Below, piece after piece: positions 26,937-34,841 of a DNA stretch of 64,000 bases. Every line of letters begins with the position of its first letter. Position 1 is the first letter of the stretch. A model generated the notes under the pieces. The model searched no databases, was not told the origin of the DNA, and saw only the letters and a program-made list of their open reading frames with translations. This DNA is from Caproicibacterium sp. BJN0003 (lineage in GTDB: Bacteria; Bacillota; Clostridia; Oscillospirales; Acutalibacteraceae). Both the position numbers and the translations under genes were made by a program. Location: assembly GCF_026314295.1 (NCBI RefSeq), contig NZ_CP111108.1, positions 1,240,001 through 1,304,000 on the forward strand. Direction: 5' to 3'.

Positions 26937-27026
26937 GTTTTAAGTCTCCCCCATATGGTATTCTCTTGTTTGTCGATTATACCATAATCGGCAAAATCCT
27001 GCAAGAAAAGAAACTGTAAACAATTT

Positions 27027-27989
27027 CTAATTCTGCTTTTGCGGACGATATAATTTTGGAAATCGTTTCCATAGAAAAATCTGCTTTTGAAGATTTTTGG
27101 GCGTATACTTTCCTGTCTTTAAATAGCGATAATATCCCCTTTTCTTCAAGAAGGTAAGAATCGCTCCATGACTAAGCTTCTCACGCAGCAATATATCCAC
27201 ACAATTAATGACAGTCTGCGGAAGCTTTCTCTGACGAAACAGCGCAATTAATTCTTTTTGATTGCTATGTTCCGTCTCCAAAATTTCTAAGATTCGTTCC
27301 ATAGCAGAAATTCGCTGAAAAATCATTTCTCCAAAATTTTTCTGCTTTTCTCTGCGCAATTCACACTCACGGTCACGAGTTAAAAGCACCGGAGCTTCCC
27401 GAATCGTTCCAGCCGAAAGGAAACAACGTAATAAGAATTCTTCTGAATAACCAAAGCTGCACTCATCATTTAAATAAATCTGCTGTTCCAAAAGGAACGC
27501 TTTCCTTAGAAAGATCGCCGAAATATCTATTGGAAGTTCATCTTCCAAGATTTTTCTTACGCACTCTATTCCAGAAAGATTCTCCGGATGCTTTCTTTGA
27601 TGGAGCCGATTCATTTCCACTTGTGACATCGTGCCAAAAACCAAGTCGACTGTTCCCTCTCCTGCAGCCTTAACATATGTGGGCAGATAGTTTTTATAAA
27701 GTCTGCGGGCAAATAAGAAAGTAATATAAGTTCCGCCGGCCCTCATAATTCCAGTATTCAGCGCAGAAGAAACCGTTGTCTTTCCATTTTGAACGACGCT
27801 GCCGCGAAGATGAAGTTCCGATAAAAGCTGCAGTGCTTTCAGAATCGTTCGGTCCGAAGATCCCATATCTACAATAATAAATTCTGTGTTCAGATTTTCT
27901 GTCTGCTCTTTTTCTCTGCACAGAATCCCTTCGATCTCCTTTTCCAGATTCAATACAGGAAAAACAATCGAAGTCATTGCATCAATCAT
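27027..27989 (-). CDS. GT2-like glycosyltransferase
   Basis: About 320 residues. The start resembles GT-A family 2 enzymes: SIVFPVLNLEKEIEGIL, the sugar-nucleotide motif FIIVDMGSSDRT and the AGGTYITFL strand where the DxD motif would be. A clear DxD is not visible, so activity is uncertain. The open frame reaches 28121, but AGGAGG at the end of the preceding gene points to ATG 27989, an eight-base overlap with the upstream CNNM gene. Substrate is unknown. Confidence 0.65.
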   Translation of the reverse strand: MIDAMTSIVFPVLNLEKEIEGILCREKEQTENLNTEFIIVDMGSSDRTILKALQLLSELHLRGSVVQNGKTTVSSALNTGIMRAGGTYITFLFARRLYKNYLPTYVKAAGEGTVDLVFGTMSQVEMNRLHQRKHPENLSGIECVRKILEDELPIDISAIFLRKAFLLEQQIYLNDECSFGYSEEFLLRCFLSAGTIREAPVLLTRDRECELRREKQKNFGEMIFQRISAMERILEILETEHSNQKELIALFRQRKLPQTVINCVDILLREKLSHGAILTFLKKRGYYRYLKTGKYTPKNLQKQIFLWKRFPKLYRPQKQN

Positions 27990-29253
27990 TTTTCTTGCCT
28001 CCTTCTGCCTTTTCAGGCTGCTGCAAAATAACCTGTACTGCATGGCGTGAAGTTGTCTTTGTAACGGTAATGCGATTTTCCCGATAAGTGAAACTGTCCC
28101 CGATCGCCGGAACTTTTCCAAGATGCTCCATTACCCAGCCATTGACCGTTACATAATCGAAGTTTTCAGCGGAAAGTGGGAAATGGAAGAATTTAAAAAA
28201 GTCATCCAGATCGGCGCTGCAATCCACTGCATAACGCTTCTCCCCGATTTTTTTGAAATACTCGACGACAACATCATGTTCGTCCCAGATGTCTCCCACC
28301 AATTCCTCCAAAATATCTTCCATCGTAATGATCCCCTCTGTCCCACCAAATTCATCCACTACAACAGCCATATGAGTCTTTGACTGCTGCAGCTGACGCA
28401 AAAGATCACTGATATGGATTCCGGAACCAATATAAATAACGCTTTTAACGATGCCTTCAATCGAAGTCATTCCGGTATGAAGCCCCCTAAAATAATCCTT
28501 TTCGTGAATCATACCAATAATATTATCGATTGACTCCTCATAGACCGGAATTCTTGAAAAGCCGTGATTCATAAACAAATCGGTGATTTCATCCAGAGGA
28601 GTTTCCTTTTCTATCGCAACCACATCAACGCGCGGCGTCAAAATATCTCCTGCATCCAAATCGTTAAATTCAATCGCAGAACGAATTAATTCTCCATTAT
28701 GTTCATCGATTCCACCATCATTCTGCGCTTCATCAACAATCGTCATCAATTCTTCCTGCGTCATCACATCGGACTCTTTATGCTTAAAAAGATGACTTAA
28801 AATACGCTTCCACTGCATAAACAGAAAGTTAAGCGGGGTAAACAAAACCATCAGAAACTTTAAAAAAGGCGCCGACTGCAAAACAATTTGCATAGAATTT
28901 TCTTTTGCAAGACTCTTTGGCGATATCTCACCAAAAACCAGCACCACAATCGTCATAACAACCGTTGAAATCGTTACTCCGTTATCTAAAAAAAAGCGAG
29001 TAAACAAAACTGCAGCAAGAGAAGCGGAAAGAATATTAACAATATTATTTCCGGCTAAAATAGTGGAAAGAAGCCGATCATAATCTTCTACAATCGAATA
29101 AGCCAACTTTGCTCTGCGATTGCCGTCTGCGGCTATTGTTTTTAACTTTGTACGGTTTACCATACTATAAGCCGTTTCGGTTCCGGAAAAAAACGCAGAA
29201 AATATAATACAAATAATAATTCCAACTAATTCTTCTATACTTGCGTTGTCCAT
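27982..29253 (-). CDS. CNNM/CorC (HlyC-like) transmembrane CBS-domain protein
   Basis: 423 residues. A DUF21 transmembrane domain (residues about 1-190, four membrane segments) is followed by paired CBS domains (about 210-330) and a CorC_HlyC C-terminal domain. Relatives bind adenosine nucleotides and take part in magnesium/cobalt efflux or ion homeostasis. Older annotations as hemolysin are not supported by function. Upstream is a gene-free gap. No recognisable M-box was found. Confidence 0.88.
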   Translation of the reverse strand: MDNASIEELVGIIICIIFSAFFSGTETAYSMVNRTKLKTIAADGNRRAKLAYSIVEDYDRLLSTILAGNNIVNILSASLAAVLFTRFFLDNGVTISTVVMTIVVLVFGEISPKSLAKENSMQIVLQSAPFLKFLMVLFTPLNFLFMQWKRILSHLFKHKESDVMTQEELMTIVDEAQNDGGIDEHNGELIRSAIEFNDLDAGDILTPRVDVVAIEKETPLDEITDLFMNHGFSRIPVYEESIDNIIGMIHEKDYFRGLHTGMTSIEGIVKSVIYIGSGIHISDLLRQLQQSKTHMAVVVDEFGGTEGIITMEDILEELVGDIWDEHDVVVEYFKKIGEKRYAVDCSADLDDFFKFFHFPLSAENFDYVTVNGWVMEHLGKVPAIGDSFTYRENRITVTKTTSRHAVQVILQQPEKAEGGKKND

Positions 29254-29518
29254 GCTTTTACTCCTAATTGACAGACATTTGGATTTTATGAATAACCATC
29301 TACTTTTATACTCTATCAGAATCTTTTTTTAAATGCAACTGAGAAAGTATGAAAATCATCTTACAGATAAAAAAAGCGGAACAGGAGGCTTACGACGCAG
29401 GAAGAAAGAACGTTGAGACAGACTGCATCAAAAAGCCATCTACGCCGTAAGAAAATTATTCCCGCAACTTATTTTATCAACCACAGAATTGTGCTAAAGT
29501 CAGTATTCTAAAAATTTA
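29254..29518. other. Gene-free gap between CNNM gene and second GntR operon
   Basis: No ORF with a ribosome binding site was found. The stretch 29388-29452 has short complementary ends (CTTACG at about 29388 and CGTAAG at about 29445) that could pair over a long loop. It should hold the promoter of the minus-strand CNNM gene. No known riboswitch was recognised. Confidence 0.4.
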
Positions 29519-29569
29519 TTGACAATAATGCGATGTAAGTGTATAGTGTGCATGTAATAACATCACATT
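29519..29569 (+). promoter_or_regulatory. Promoter and inverted repeat of the second GntR operon
   Basis: TTGACA (29519-29524) and TATAGT (29542-29547) are 17 bases apart. AATGCGATGT (29527-29536) and ACATCACATT (29560-29569) form a 10-bp inverted repeat with one mismatch, flanking the -10 box. This is a plausible operator for the GntR protein encoded at 29588. Confidence 0.65.
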
Positions 29570-29587
29570 GCATAAGGAAGTGAGCTT

Positions 29588-29962
29588 GTGAAAATTATTA
29601 TCTCAAACACTGCCGATAGTCCGCTCTATCAGCAAATTGAAGATCAGATAAAGGATGCCATTCTCAAGGGAGATTTGGTTGAAGGAGATCCGCTGCCTTC
29701 TATCAGAGGTTTTGCCAACGATTTAAAGGTCAGTGTTTTAACCATTAGGCGGGTCTACGAGGAATTGGAGCAGGAAGGTTTTGTCACAAGTCAGGTAGGC
29801 ATCGGGACCTTCGTAACTGCAAGCAATATTGACTTGCTTCGTGATTCAAAACGTCGTATTGTCGAGCAAAAAATGCAAGATATGATACAGACTGCAAAGT
29901 CGCTGAATATCACGAAAGAAGAACTGAATGCTATGATGGACATTTTATACGAGGGTGACTGA
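29588..29962 (+). CDS. GntR-family (YtrA-like) transcriptional regulator, second copy
   Basis: 124 residues, the same length as the regulator at 3559 and clearly homologous along its length (PLYQQI..., LPSIRGFANDL, EELEQEGF, then a helical tail). A GTG start follows AAGGAAGTGAG. The gene heads a GntR-ATPase-permease operon and overlaps the extended reading of the ATPase. It probably represses its own operon from the inverted repeat over the promoter. Confidence 0.87.
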   Translation: MKIIISNTADSPLYQQIEDQIKDAILKGDLVEGDPLPSIRGFANDLKVSVLTIRRVYEELEQEGFVTSQVGIGTFVTASNIDLLRDSKRRIVEQKMQDMIQTAKSLNITKEELNAMMDILYEGD

Positions 29963-29963
29963 A

Positions 29964-30824
29964 ATGACTAATATATTAGAAGTAACGGGTTTAAACAAGT
30001 CTTACGGTGATTTTTCGCTATCGAATGTAACTTTTTCCTTACCGGAGGATTGCATTACCGGATTTATTGGTGTAAATGGGGCAGGAAAAACGACGACGCT
30101 TCGTTCCATTTTGAGACTGGCCACAAATGCGTCCGGCAGCATAAAGCTTTTTGGGCTAGATATGGAAAAGCATGAACACGAACTGAAAAATCGCATCGGT
30201 GTTGTAATGGACAACGGCGGTTTCTATGATGAACTCACCATGTCTGAAATGAAAAACATTATAGCCCCCGCCTACTCTTCGTGGAGTGAACAGGATTATA
30301 AAGGCTACATGGATCGTTTTTCTCTTAATCAGAAGCAAAAAATCAACACACTTTCAAAAGGCATGCGGATGAAATATGCTCTTGCGCTTGCCCTTTCCCA
30401 TAAAGCGGAACTTCTGATCATGGATGAACCTACCAGCGGTCTCGACCCACTAATCCGGAGCCAACTGCTCACGATACTGGCAAACTATATGAAGGAAGGC
30501 GGCAAAGGCGTTTTCTTTTCGACACATATCACATCTGACCTTGAGAAGATCGCCGACATGCTTATTATGATCGACCACGGTAAGATTGTTTTTCAAGAAG
30601 AAAAGGATACTCTCTTAGAGAGCTATCGAGTGGTTAAAGGAGATACAAAAGAACTGGACCAAGAGAATCGGAAGCTTTTTCAAAGTATCAAAACGACGGA
30701 TTTTGGCTTTACAGGAGTTACCAATCAAATTAAAAAAGTACAGGAATGTCTGCCGGAAATTGTCATTGAAAGACCTACAATCGAAGATATTATGCTCGGC
30801 AATATTGAGGGGGACAAGGAATAA
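29964..30824 (+). CDS. ABC transporter ATP-binding protein, second copy
   Basis: About 286 residues. Walker A is GVNGAGKTT, the signature region LSKGMRMKYALAL, and Walker B LLIMDEPTSGLDP with the H-loop in STHITSD. An in-frame GTG at 29955 would overlap the GntR gene, but ATG 29964 with GAGGGTG upstream is the better start. It overlaps the permease start by one base, as in the sister operon at 3933. Confidence 0.87.
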   Translation: MTNILEVTGLNKSYGDFSLSNVTFSLPEDCITGFIGVNGAGKTTTLRSILRLATNASGSIKLFGLDMEKHEHELKNRIGVVMDNGGFYDELTMSEMKNIIAPAYSSWSEQDYKGYMDRFSLNQKQKINTLSKGMRMKYALALALSHKAELLIMDEPTSGLDPLIRSQLLTILANYMKEGGKGVFFSTHITSDLEKIADMLIMIDHGKIVFQEEKDTLLESYRVVKGDTKELDQENRKLFQSIKTTDFGFTGVTNQIKKVQECLPEIVIERPTIEDIMLGNIEGDKE

Positions 30825-31465
30825 TGTTACTTCATCTGATAAAAAAGGATTTTGTAATCGCTAAAAAATATGTTTGGCTTATGTTCATAGTCGTTCTCTT
30901 GATCCCACCGTTTATTTTGTGGCGTATGCCGGAGCTGGCAGGCTCCATCAGTTTTGTGATCTCCGCTGTATTTGCCGTATTCATGCTTTTAATGTATGTT
31001 TCCATGAAGGAGTTCCAATACCCGAAAGCGTCGGTCATGTTATGTGCGACCCCTTATCCGCGCAGTTTGATTGTTATGTCAAAATACGGCTTCTGCGTGG
31101 TGATCTTTGCCGCCTGCTGCGTAATTTATTGGATTGAAACGCTGCTTCTTCCGGAACTTGAAAATTTTAATTTTGAAATGGTGATGGCCGCTTTTGTTGG
31201 CATATCTCTGCTCATCAGTATCTACCTTCCGATCCAATTTAAAGTTGGATATGAAAAAACAAAATTTTTCTTTATTGTTGTTTTTATGGCTTCTCCAATT
31301 CTGCTCCCACAGCTATTAAAGATAAATGGGAATCGCTACTTGGCTGTCATCCAATTAACTTCTGTTGCACTTTTTTGTGTGATAGCTGCATTGGTCAGTT
31401 TGGCTTTTCTTGCTGTATCCATATTAATCAGCATTAAGATATATAGTAAAAAAGATTTGATATAG
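30824..31465 (+). CDS. ABC-2 type permease subunit, second copy
   Basis: 213 residues with about six hydrophobic segments and a charged C-terminal end (KIYSKKDLI) that resembles the end of the permease at 4796 (HIYNQKEF). It is the membrane partner of the ATPase just upstream. Substrate is unknown. Cell-wall-active peptides are the usual targets of this transporter type. Confidence 0.8.
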   Translation: MLLHLIKKDFVIAKKYVWLMFIVVLLIPPFILWRMPELAGSISFVISAVFAVFMLLMYVSMKEFQYPKASVMLCATPYPRSLIVMSKYGFCVVIFAACCVIYWIETLLLPELENFNFEMVMAAFVGISLLISIYLPIQFKVGYEKTKFFFIVVFMASPILLPQLLKINGNRYLAVIQLTSVALFCVIAALVSLAFLAVSILISIKIYSKKDLI

Positions 31466-31494
31466 TGTGATGCTTTAAAAGGAGAACCTGCTTT

Positions 31495-31560
31495 ATGCCA
31501 TATTTTCCAGACTGGATGGTAGCCATATTTGTAATCCTACCCATTATCAATCTTATTTAA
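31495..31560 (+). CDS. 21-residue hydrophobic peptide
   Basis: ATG 31495 has AAAAGGAG (31477-31484) ten bases upstream. The ORF has 21 codons, MPYFPDWMVAIFVILPIINLI, ending in TAA. About 15 residues are hydrophobic, enough to span or dip into a membrane. It lies in the same direction 29 bases after the permease gene, so it may be co-transcribed as a small transporter-associated peptide. It could also be the fossil start of a longer protein. Confidence 0.4.
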   Translation: MPYFPDWMVAIFVILPIINLI

Positions 31561-31603
31561 AGCTGGAAAAAAGAAAAAATAATTAAAGGCAGCGATAAAT
31601 CGT

Positions 31604-31987
31604 ATGAAAAAAGATGTTATATTCTTATATATTATAGCTTTGGCGTGCATTGTTTTTGCTCTTGTTGAGGGCATAAGTCTAATTCTAATGAACGGGAAAA
31701 CATCGACAGTGATTGGAACAATCGTCAATATTAAAACTGCCGTATCTGGAAGTAAAAATAATTCCAAATGGGCGATCATGAGATACAATGTTGACGAAAA
31801 AACATATACATCATGCAATAGAATACAAGTACCTATGTCATCTGTAGTCGGTAGCCAAATTCAAGTATGTTACTGCATAGATCAACCTACTAAACTGTAT
31901 AGTGGTTCATTTACGAAATTAGTGATTGCATTTATTGTGGCAGTTATTTGCGTGGTAATCGGATATATTAAACAACGAGGAGCATAA
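31604..31987 (+). CDS. Small membrane protein, DUF3592-like
   Basis: 127 residues. Two transmembrane helices (residues about 6-28 and 104-122) frame an extracytoplasmic beta-rich part with a GTIVNIKTAV...YNVDEKTYTS pattern and a Y-x-I-D-x-P-T-K loop, which recalls DUF3592 proteins. No function is known. It follows the second ABC operon and the 21-residue peptide in the same direction. Confidence 0.6.
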   Translation: MKKDVIFLYIIALACIVFALVEGISLILMNGKTSTVIGTIVNIKTAVSGSKNNSKWAIMRYNVDEKTYTSCNRIQVPMSSVVGSQIQVCYCIDQPTKLYSGSFTKLVIAFIVAVICVVIGYIKQRGA

Positions 31988-32221
31988 TGACATAACTCAC
32001 TGTCTTACTTTGATTGTTCACCATACATAAATGATATTCCCCGGAAAAGTATTAGACATTTATGATAACAAGGGCATAAAACACTAATTCTTCTGTCCCA
32101 CCAATTCGGAAAGGATGAAAGATCTTAGAGGTTCATAAAAAGCCCACGGGTAAACCATATCGGTAGAGGTATCCACCAAAATAGGTTATCTTCAAATGAA
32201 CACAAAAAAAATGTTACACAT
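31988..32221. other. Gene-free gap before tRNA-Ala terminator
   Basis: No ORF with a ribosome binding site and no recognisable RNA were found here. The sequence has several stop codons in all frames and no strong hairpin. Confidence 0.4.
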
Positions 32222-32272
32222 AACAACAAAATCCTCTGCAAGCCTTATCACCTTGCAGAGGATTTTGTTGTT
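32222..32272. terminator. Long perfect hairpin, terminator of the tRNA-Ala unit
   Basis: A perfect 21-bp stem, beginning AACAACAAAATCC, encloses a nine-base loop. The ends are A/T-rich in both directions. It lies about 80 bases downstream of the minus-strand tRNA gene and can also stop rightward transcription from the DUF3592 gene. Confidence 0.75.
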
Positions 32273-32349
32273 TATCGCTGTTGTTGCGATCTCTTTACGA
32301 CTAATGCAAACCCGTTCACCGAAAAGATAAAGTTTGGATAATCGTGCTT

Positions 32350-32425
32350 TGGTGGAGCATAGCGGGCTCGAACCGCTGACCTCCACACTGCCAGTGTGGC
32401 GCTCTCCCAGCTGAGCTAATGCCCC
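32350..32425 (-). tRNA. tRNA-Ala (anticodon GGC)
   Basis: Minus-strand 76-base cloverleaf including CCA. The acceptor stem GGGGCAT pairs with ATGCTCC and contains the G3-U70 pair that marks alanine tRNAs. The anticodon stem CCACA/TGTGG encloses loop CTGGCAG, giving anticodon GGC. The T-loop GGTTCGAGCC is standard. Confidence 0.95.
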
Positions 32426-32473
32426 GGATTTAAACTGACGCAAATTAAGACTAATTACCGCGACAGCTTTAAA

Positions 32474-32502
32474 ATAATATCATATATTTTTTAAAATTGC
32501 AA
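32474..32502 (-). promoter_or_regulatory. Promoter of tRNA-Ala(GGC)
   Basis: On the minus strand TTGCAA (32497-32502) and TATTAT (32474-32479) are separated by 17 bases, about 50 bases upstream of the tRNA. Confidence 0.6.
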
Positions 32503-32609
32503 GTCTGATTACAAAAAAATAGTTTAATAAAAGGAAAAAATGTCTCCAAATTTTCTCTTTCATATCTTTTTATTTTTTGTAAAAAATAGAAATGGAAAGG
32601 GATGATCTC

Positions 32610-32849
32610 ATGAAAAGGGATTTCAAAGAAGAAGAAAAACAGAATCCAAAATTTCCGTCGGATACGTGGGATAATGCCGATGATATTGCTACCTCAACTG
32701 ACGTCATTGCCTCCACTGAATGCACCGGATTAATCCCAACTCCTCCACAATTTGCTTCGGAAGCCGAATCCTATACGGATCTTTTCTCTATTCCAAAACC
32801 TCAAGGTGCAAGAGAGCGCCTTGCCAAATCCAATTCATCTAAAAGATAA
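32610..32849 (+). CDS. Small acidic hypothetical protein with CTGLIPTPP motif
   Basis: 79 residues from ATG 32610, which has AAAGGGATGATC just before it. An earlier ATG at 32592 lacks a good ribosome binding site. The protein is hydrophilic and acidic in its first half, then has a Thr/Ser-rich stretch and the motif STECTGLIPTPP, then DLFSIPKP and a basic tail. I recall similar CTGLIP-type small proteins in Oscillospiraceae but cannot verify it. No signal peptide or membrane segment. A strong terminator follows. Confidence 0.6.
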   Translation: MKRDFKEEEKQNPKFPSDTWDNADDIATSTDVIASTECTGLIPTPPQFASEAESYTDLFSIPKPQGARERLAKSNSSKR

Positions 32850-32852
32850 AAA

Positions 32853-32895
32853 GCCAGGAGCACCGATTTTTTAACATCGGTGCTCCTGACGTTTT
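32853..32895. terminator. Bidirectional terminator
   Basis: CAGGAGCACCGAT pairs perfectly with ATCGGTGCTCCTG over a loop of about eight bases, with T-rich flanks. It separates the small acidic gene from the convergent transketolase gene. Confidence 0.85.
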
Positions 32896-32916
32896 ATTTT
32901 AAAATAACATTTTACT

Positions 32917-33861
32917 TTATTTCTTAAATGCTTCTTTTGTCACCTTCACAATGTTGGAAGCACACAAACCAAATTCCTCTAAAAGATCAAGCGCTGGGCC
33001 GGAATGTCCGAACGTATCCTGCACACCCATGCGAATGACCGGAACAGGACATTTTTCACAAACCGCCCCGCAGACTGCTTCGCCCAATCCACCAATCACA
33101 TTATGCTCTTCTATGGTAATCAGCTTTCCGGTTTCTTTGGCAGCTTTCCAGATAAGTTCCTTATCCAGTGGTTTAATTGTATGGATATTCAGCACACGAG
33201 CACTGATTCCTTCTTTTTTCAACTGATCAGCTGCTTTGATTGCCTCCGAAACCATCAGTCCGGTTGCAATGATCGTAATATCGTTACCCTCTCGTTCTGT
33301 GATGCCCTTCCCAATTTCGAAATGGTAATCATCATTATTATGGAATGATTCCACTGCCAAACGTCCCAGACGAATATAGCAAGGACCTACATACTCGGCG
33401 GCTGCTTTGACTGCAGCCTTCATTTCATAATGATCAGAAGGATTTAAAACGACCATTCCCGGAATGGTACGCATTAAAGCAATATCCTCGCAGCACTGAT
33501 GCGTTGCACCATCTTCACCGACTGAAATACCTGCATGAGAACCAACCACTTTTACATTCAAATGCGGATACCCAACAGAGTTGCGAACCTGCTCAAATGC
33601 ACGTCCTGCGGAAAACATTGCAAAGCTTGCAGCAAATGGAATCTTTCCGGTCGTCGCAAGACCTGCAGCAATTCCAATCATATTGCATTCAGCAATTCCT
33701 ACATCAACAAAACGATCAGCATAAGCCTTTTTGAAAATCTCAGTCTTTGTCGCGGCAGCAAGATCTGCATCTAATACGACAATATTCGGATTTTTGGCAG
33801 CTAATTCTGTGACTGCTAATCCAAAGCTTTCTCTCGTTGCTTTTTTTACCATCTCAGCCAT
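32917..33861 (-). CDS. tktB: Transketolase, C-terminal subunit
   Basis: 314 residues. Holds the pyrimidine-binding and C-terminal domains of transketolase (GEDGATHQCCEDIALMR, then a transketolase_C domain with ITIEEHNVIGG). With the N-terminal subunit encoded immediately upstream it makes a two-piece thiamine-diphosphate enzyme of the non-oxidative pentose phosphate pathway. The two genes meet at one base (33861), so translation is coupled. Confidence 0.93.
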   Translation of the reverse strand: MAEMVKKATRESFGLAVTELAAKNPNIVVLDADLAAATKTEIFKKAYADRFVDVGIAECNMIGIAAGLATTGKIPFAASFAMFSAGRAFEQVRNSVGYPHLNVKVVGSHAGISVGEDGATHQCCEDIALMRTIPGMVVLNPSDHYEMKAAVKAAAEYVGPCYIRLGRLAVESFHNNDDYHFEIGKGITEREGNDITIIATGLMVSEAIKAADQLKKEGISARVLNIHTIKPLDKELIWKAAKETGKLITIEEHNVIGGLGEAVCGAVCEKCPVPVIRMGVQDTFGHSGPALDLLEEFGLCASNIVKVTKEAFKK

Positions 33862-34706
33862 TATTCTGCCTCCAATCCGGTTAGGACTTCTTTTAATTCC
33901 TTCATCGCCGTTTGATACTGCTCTTCATTCGGCGCTTTTCCGTGCCAGCCTACCTGATTCTCCATAAAGGAAACGCCCTTTCCTTTTACTGTCTTCAGGA
34001 TTATGCAGGATGGCTTTCCTTTAACCTCTTTTGCATGATCAAAAGCGCACTCCAAGGCATCAAAATCATGACCATCTATCACCTGAACATCGAATCCGAA
34101 TGCTTCAAATTTTTTATCGATAGGAGCTGGACCGCCTACTTCACTGATCGATCCGTCAATCTGAAGACCATTGTTATCGACAATCACACAGAGATTATCA
34201 AGTGCATGGTGACCGGCGAACATTGCAGCCTCCCAAACCTGACCCTCTTCAATTTCGCCGTCTCCTAAAAGCGTATAGACACGGTAGTCTTTTTTGTCCA
34301 TTTTTCCTGCAAGTGCCATACCAACTGCAGCAGAAACACCTTGTCCTAAAGAACCGGAACTCATATCGATCCCGGGAGTATCCAGCATATTAGGATGTCC
34401 CTGTAACATAGCGCCAATATGACGCAGACTCTTGAGTTCTTCCCATGAGAAATATCCTTTCAGTGCCAGAGCTGCATAGAGTCCCGGGCAAGTATGTCCC
34501 TTGGAAAGCACGAACCGATCCCGATTGGGGTCTTTCTGATTTTTCGGGTCTACACGCATCTCTTTAAAATATAGGTAGGTAAATACATCGGCCGCCGAAA
34601 GCGATCCGCCCGGGTGACCGGACTTTGCATGAAAAGTCCCCTCAATTACACCCATCCGTACTTTGCACGCTGTAATCTGCAGTGCTTTTTTTTCCGACTG
34701 ATTCAT
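33861..34706 (-). CDS. tktA: Transketolase, N-terminal subunit
   Basis: About 281 residues. Contains the thiamine-diphosphate-binding domain: SAADVFTYLYF, KGHTCPGLYAAL, the GDGEIEEGQVWEA metal-diphosphate motif and NNGLQIDG. The open frame extends to 34787, but AGGAGG nine bases before ATG 34706 (MNQSEKKAL) decides the start. Split transketolases are usual in Clostridia and archaea, so this is not a broken gene. Confidence 0.94.
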   Translation of the reverse strand: MNQSEKKALQITACKVRMGVIEGTFHAKSGHPGGSLSAADVFTYLYFKEMRVDPKNQKDPNRDRFVLSKGHTCPGLYAALALKGYFSWEELKSLRHIGAMLQGHPNMLDTPGIDMSSGSLGQGVSAAVGMALAGKMDKKDYRVYTLLGDGEIEEGQVWEAAMFAGHHALDNLCVIVDNNGLQIDGSISEVGGPAPIDKKFEAFGFDVQVIDGHDFDALECAFDHAKEVKGKPSCIILKTVKGKGVSFMENQVGWHGKAPNEEQYQTAMKELKEVLTGLEAE

Positions 34707-34841
34707 TCTGATCCTCCTGTTTGGTCTTTCAAAAATCAATGTTTGTTTATTATAACATGATTCGACTTTTTCTACAAGCAAAGACAACTTTTCCTTAGGC
34801 AGTTTTCCCTAAATAAAAGTTTTTAAAAGTTCCAAATATTT

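Noticed and set aside
32917..34706. Transketolase broken by a frameshift
   Set aside because: Two-subunit transketolases are normal in Clostridia, and each half has its own start and complete domains.
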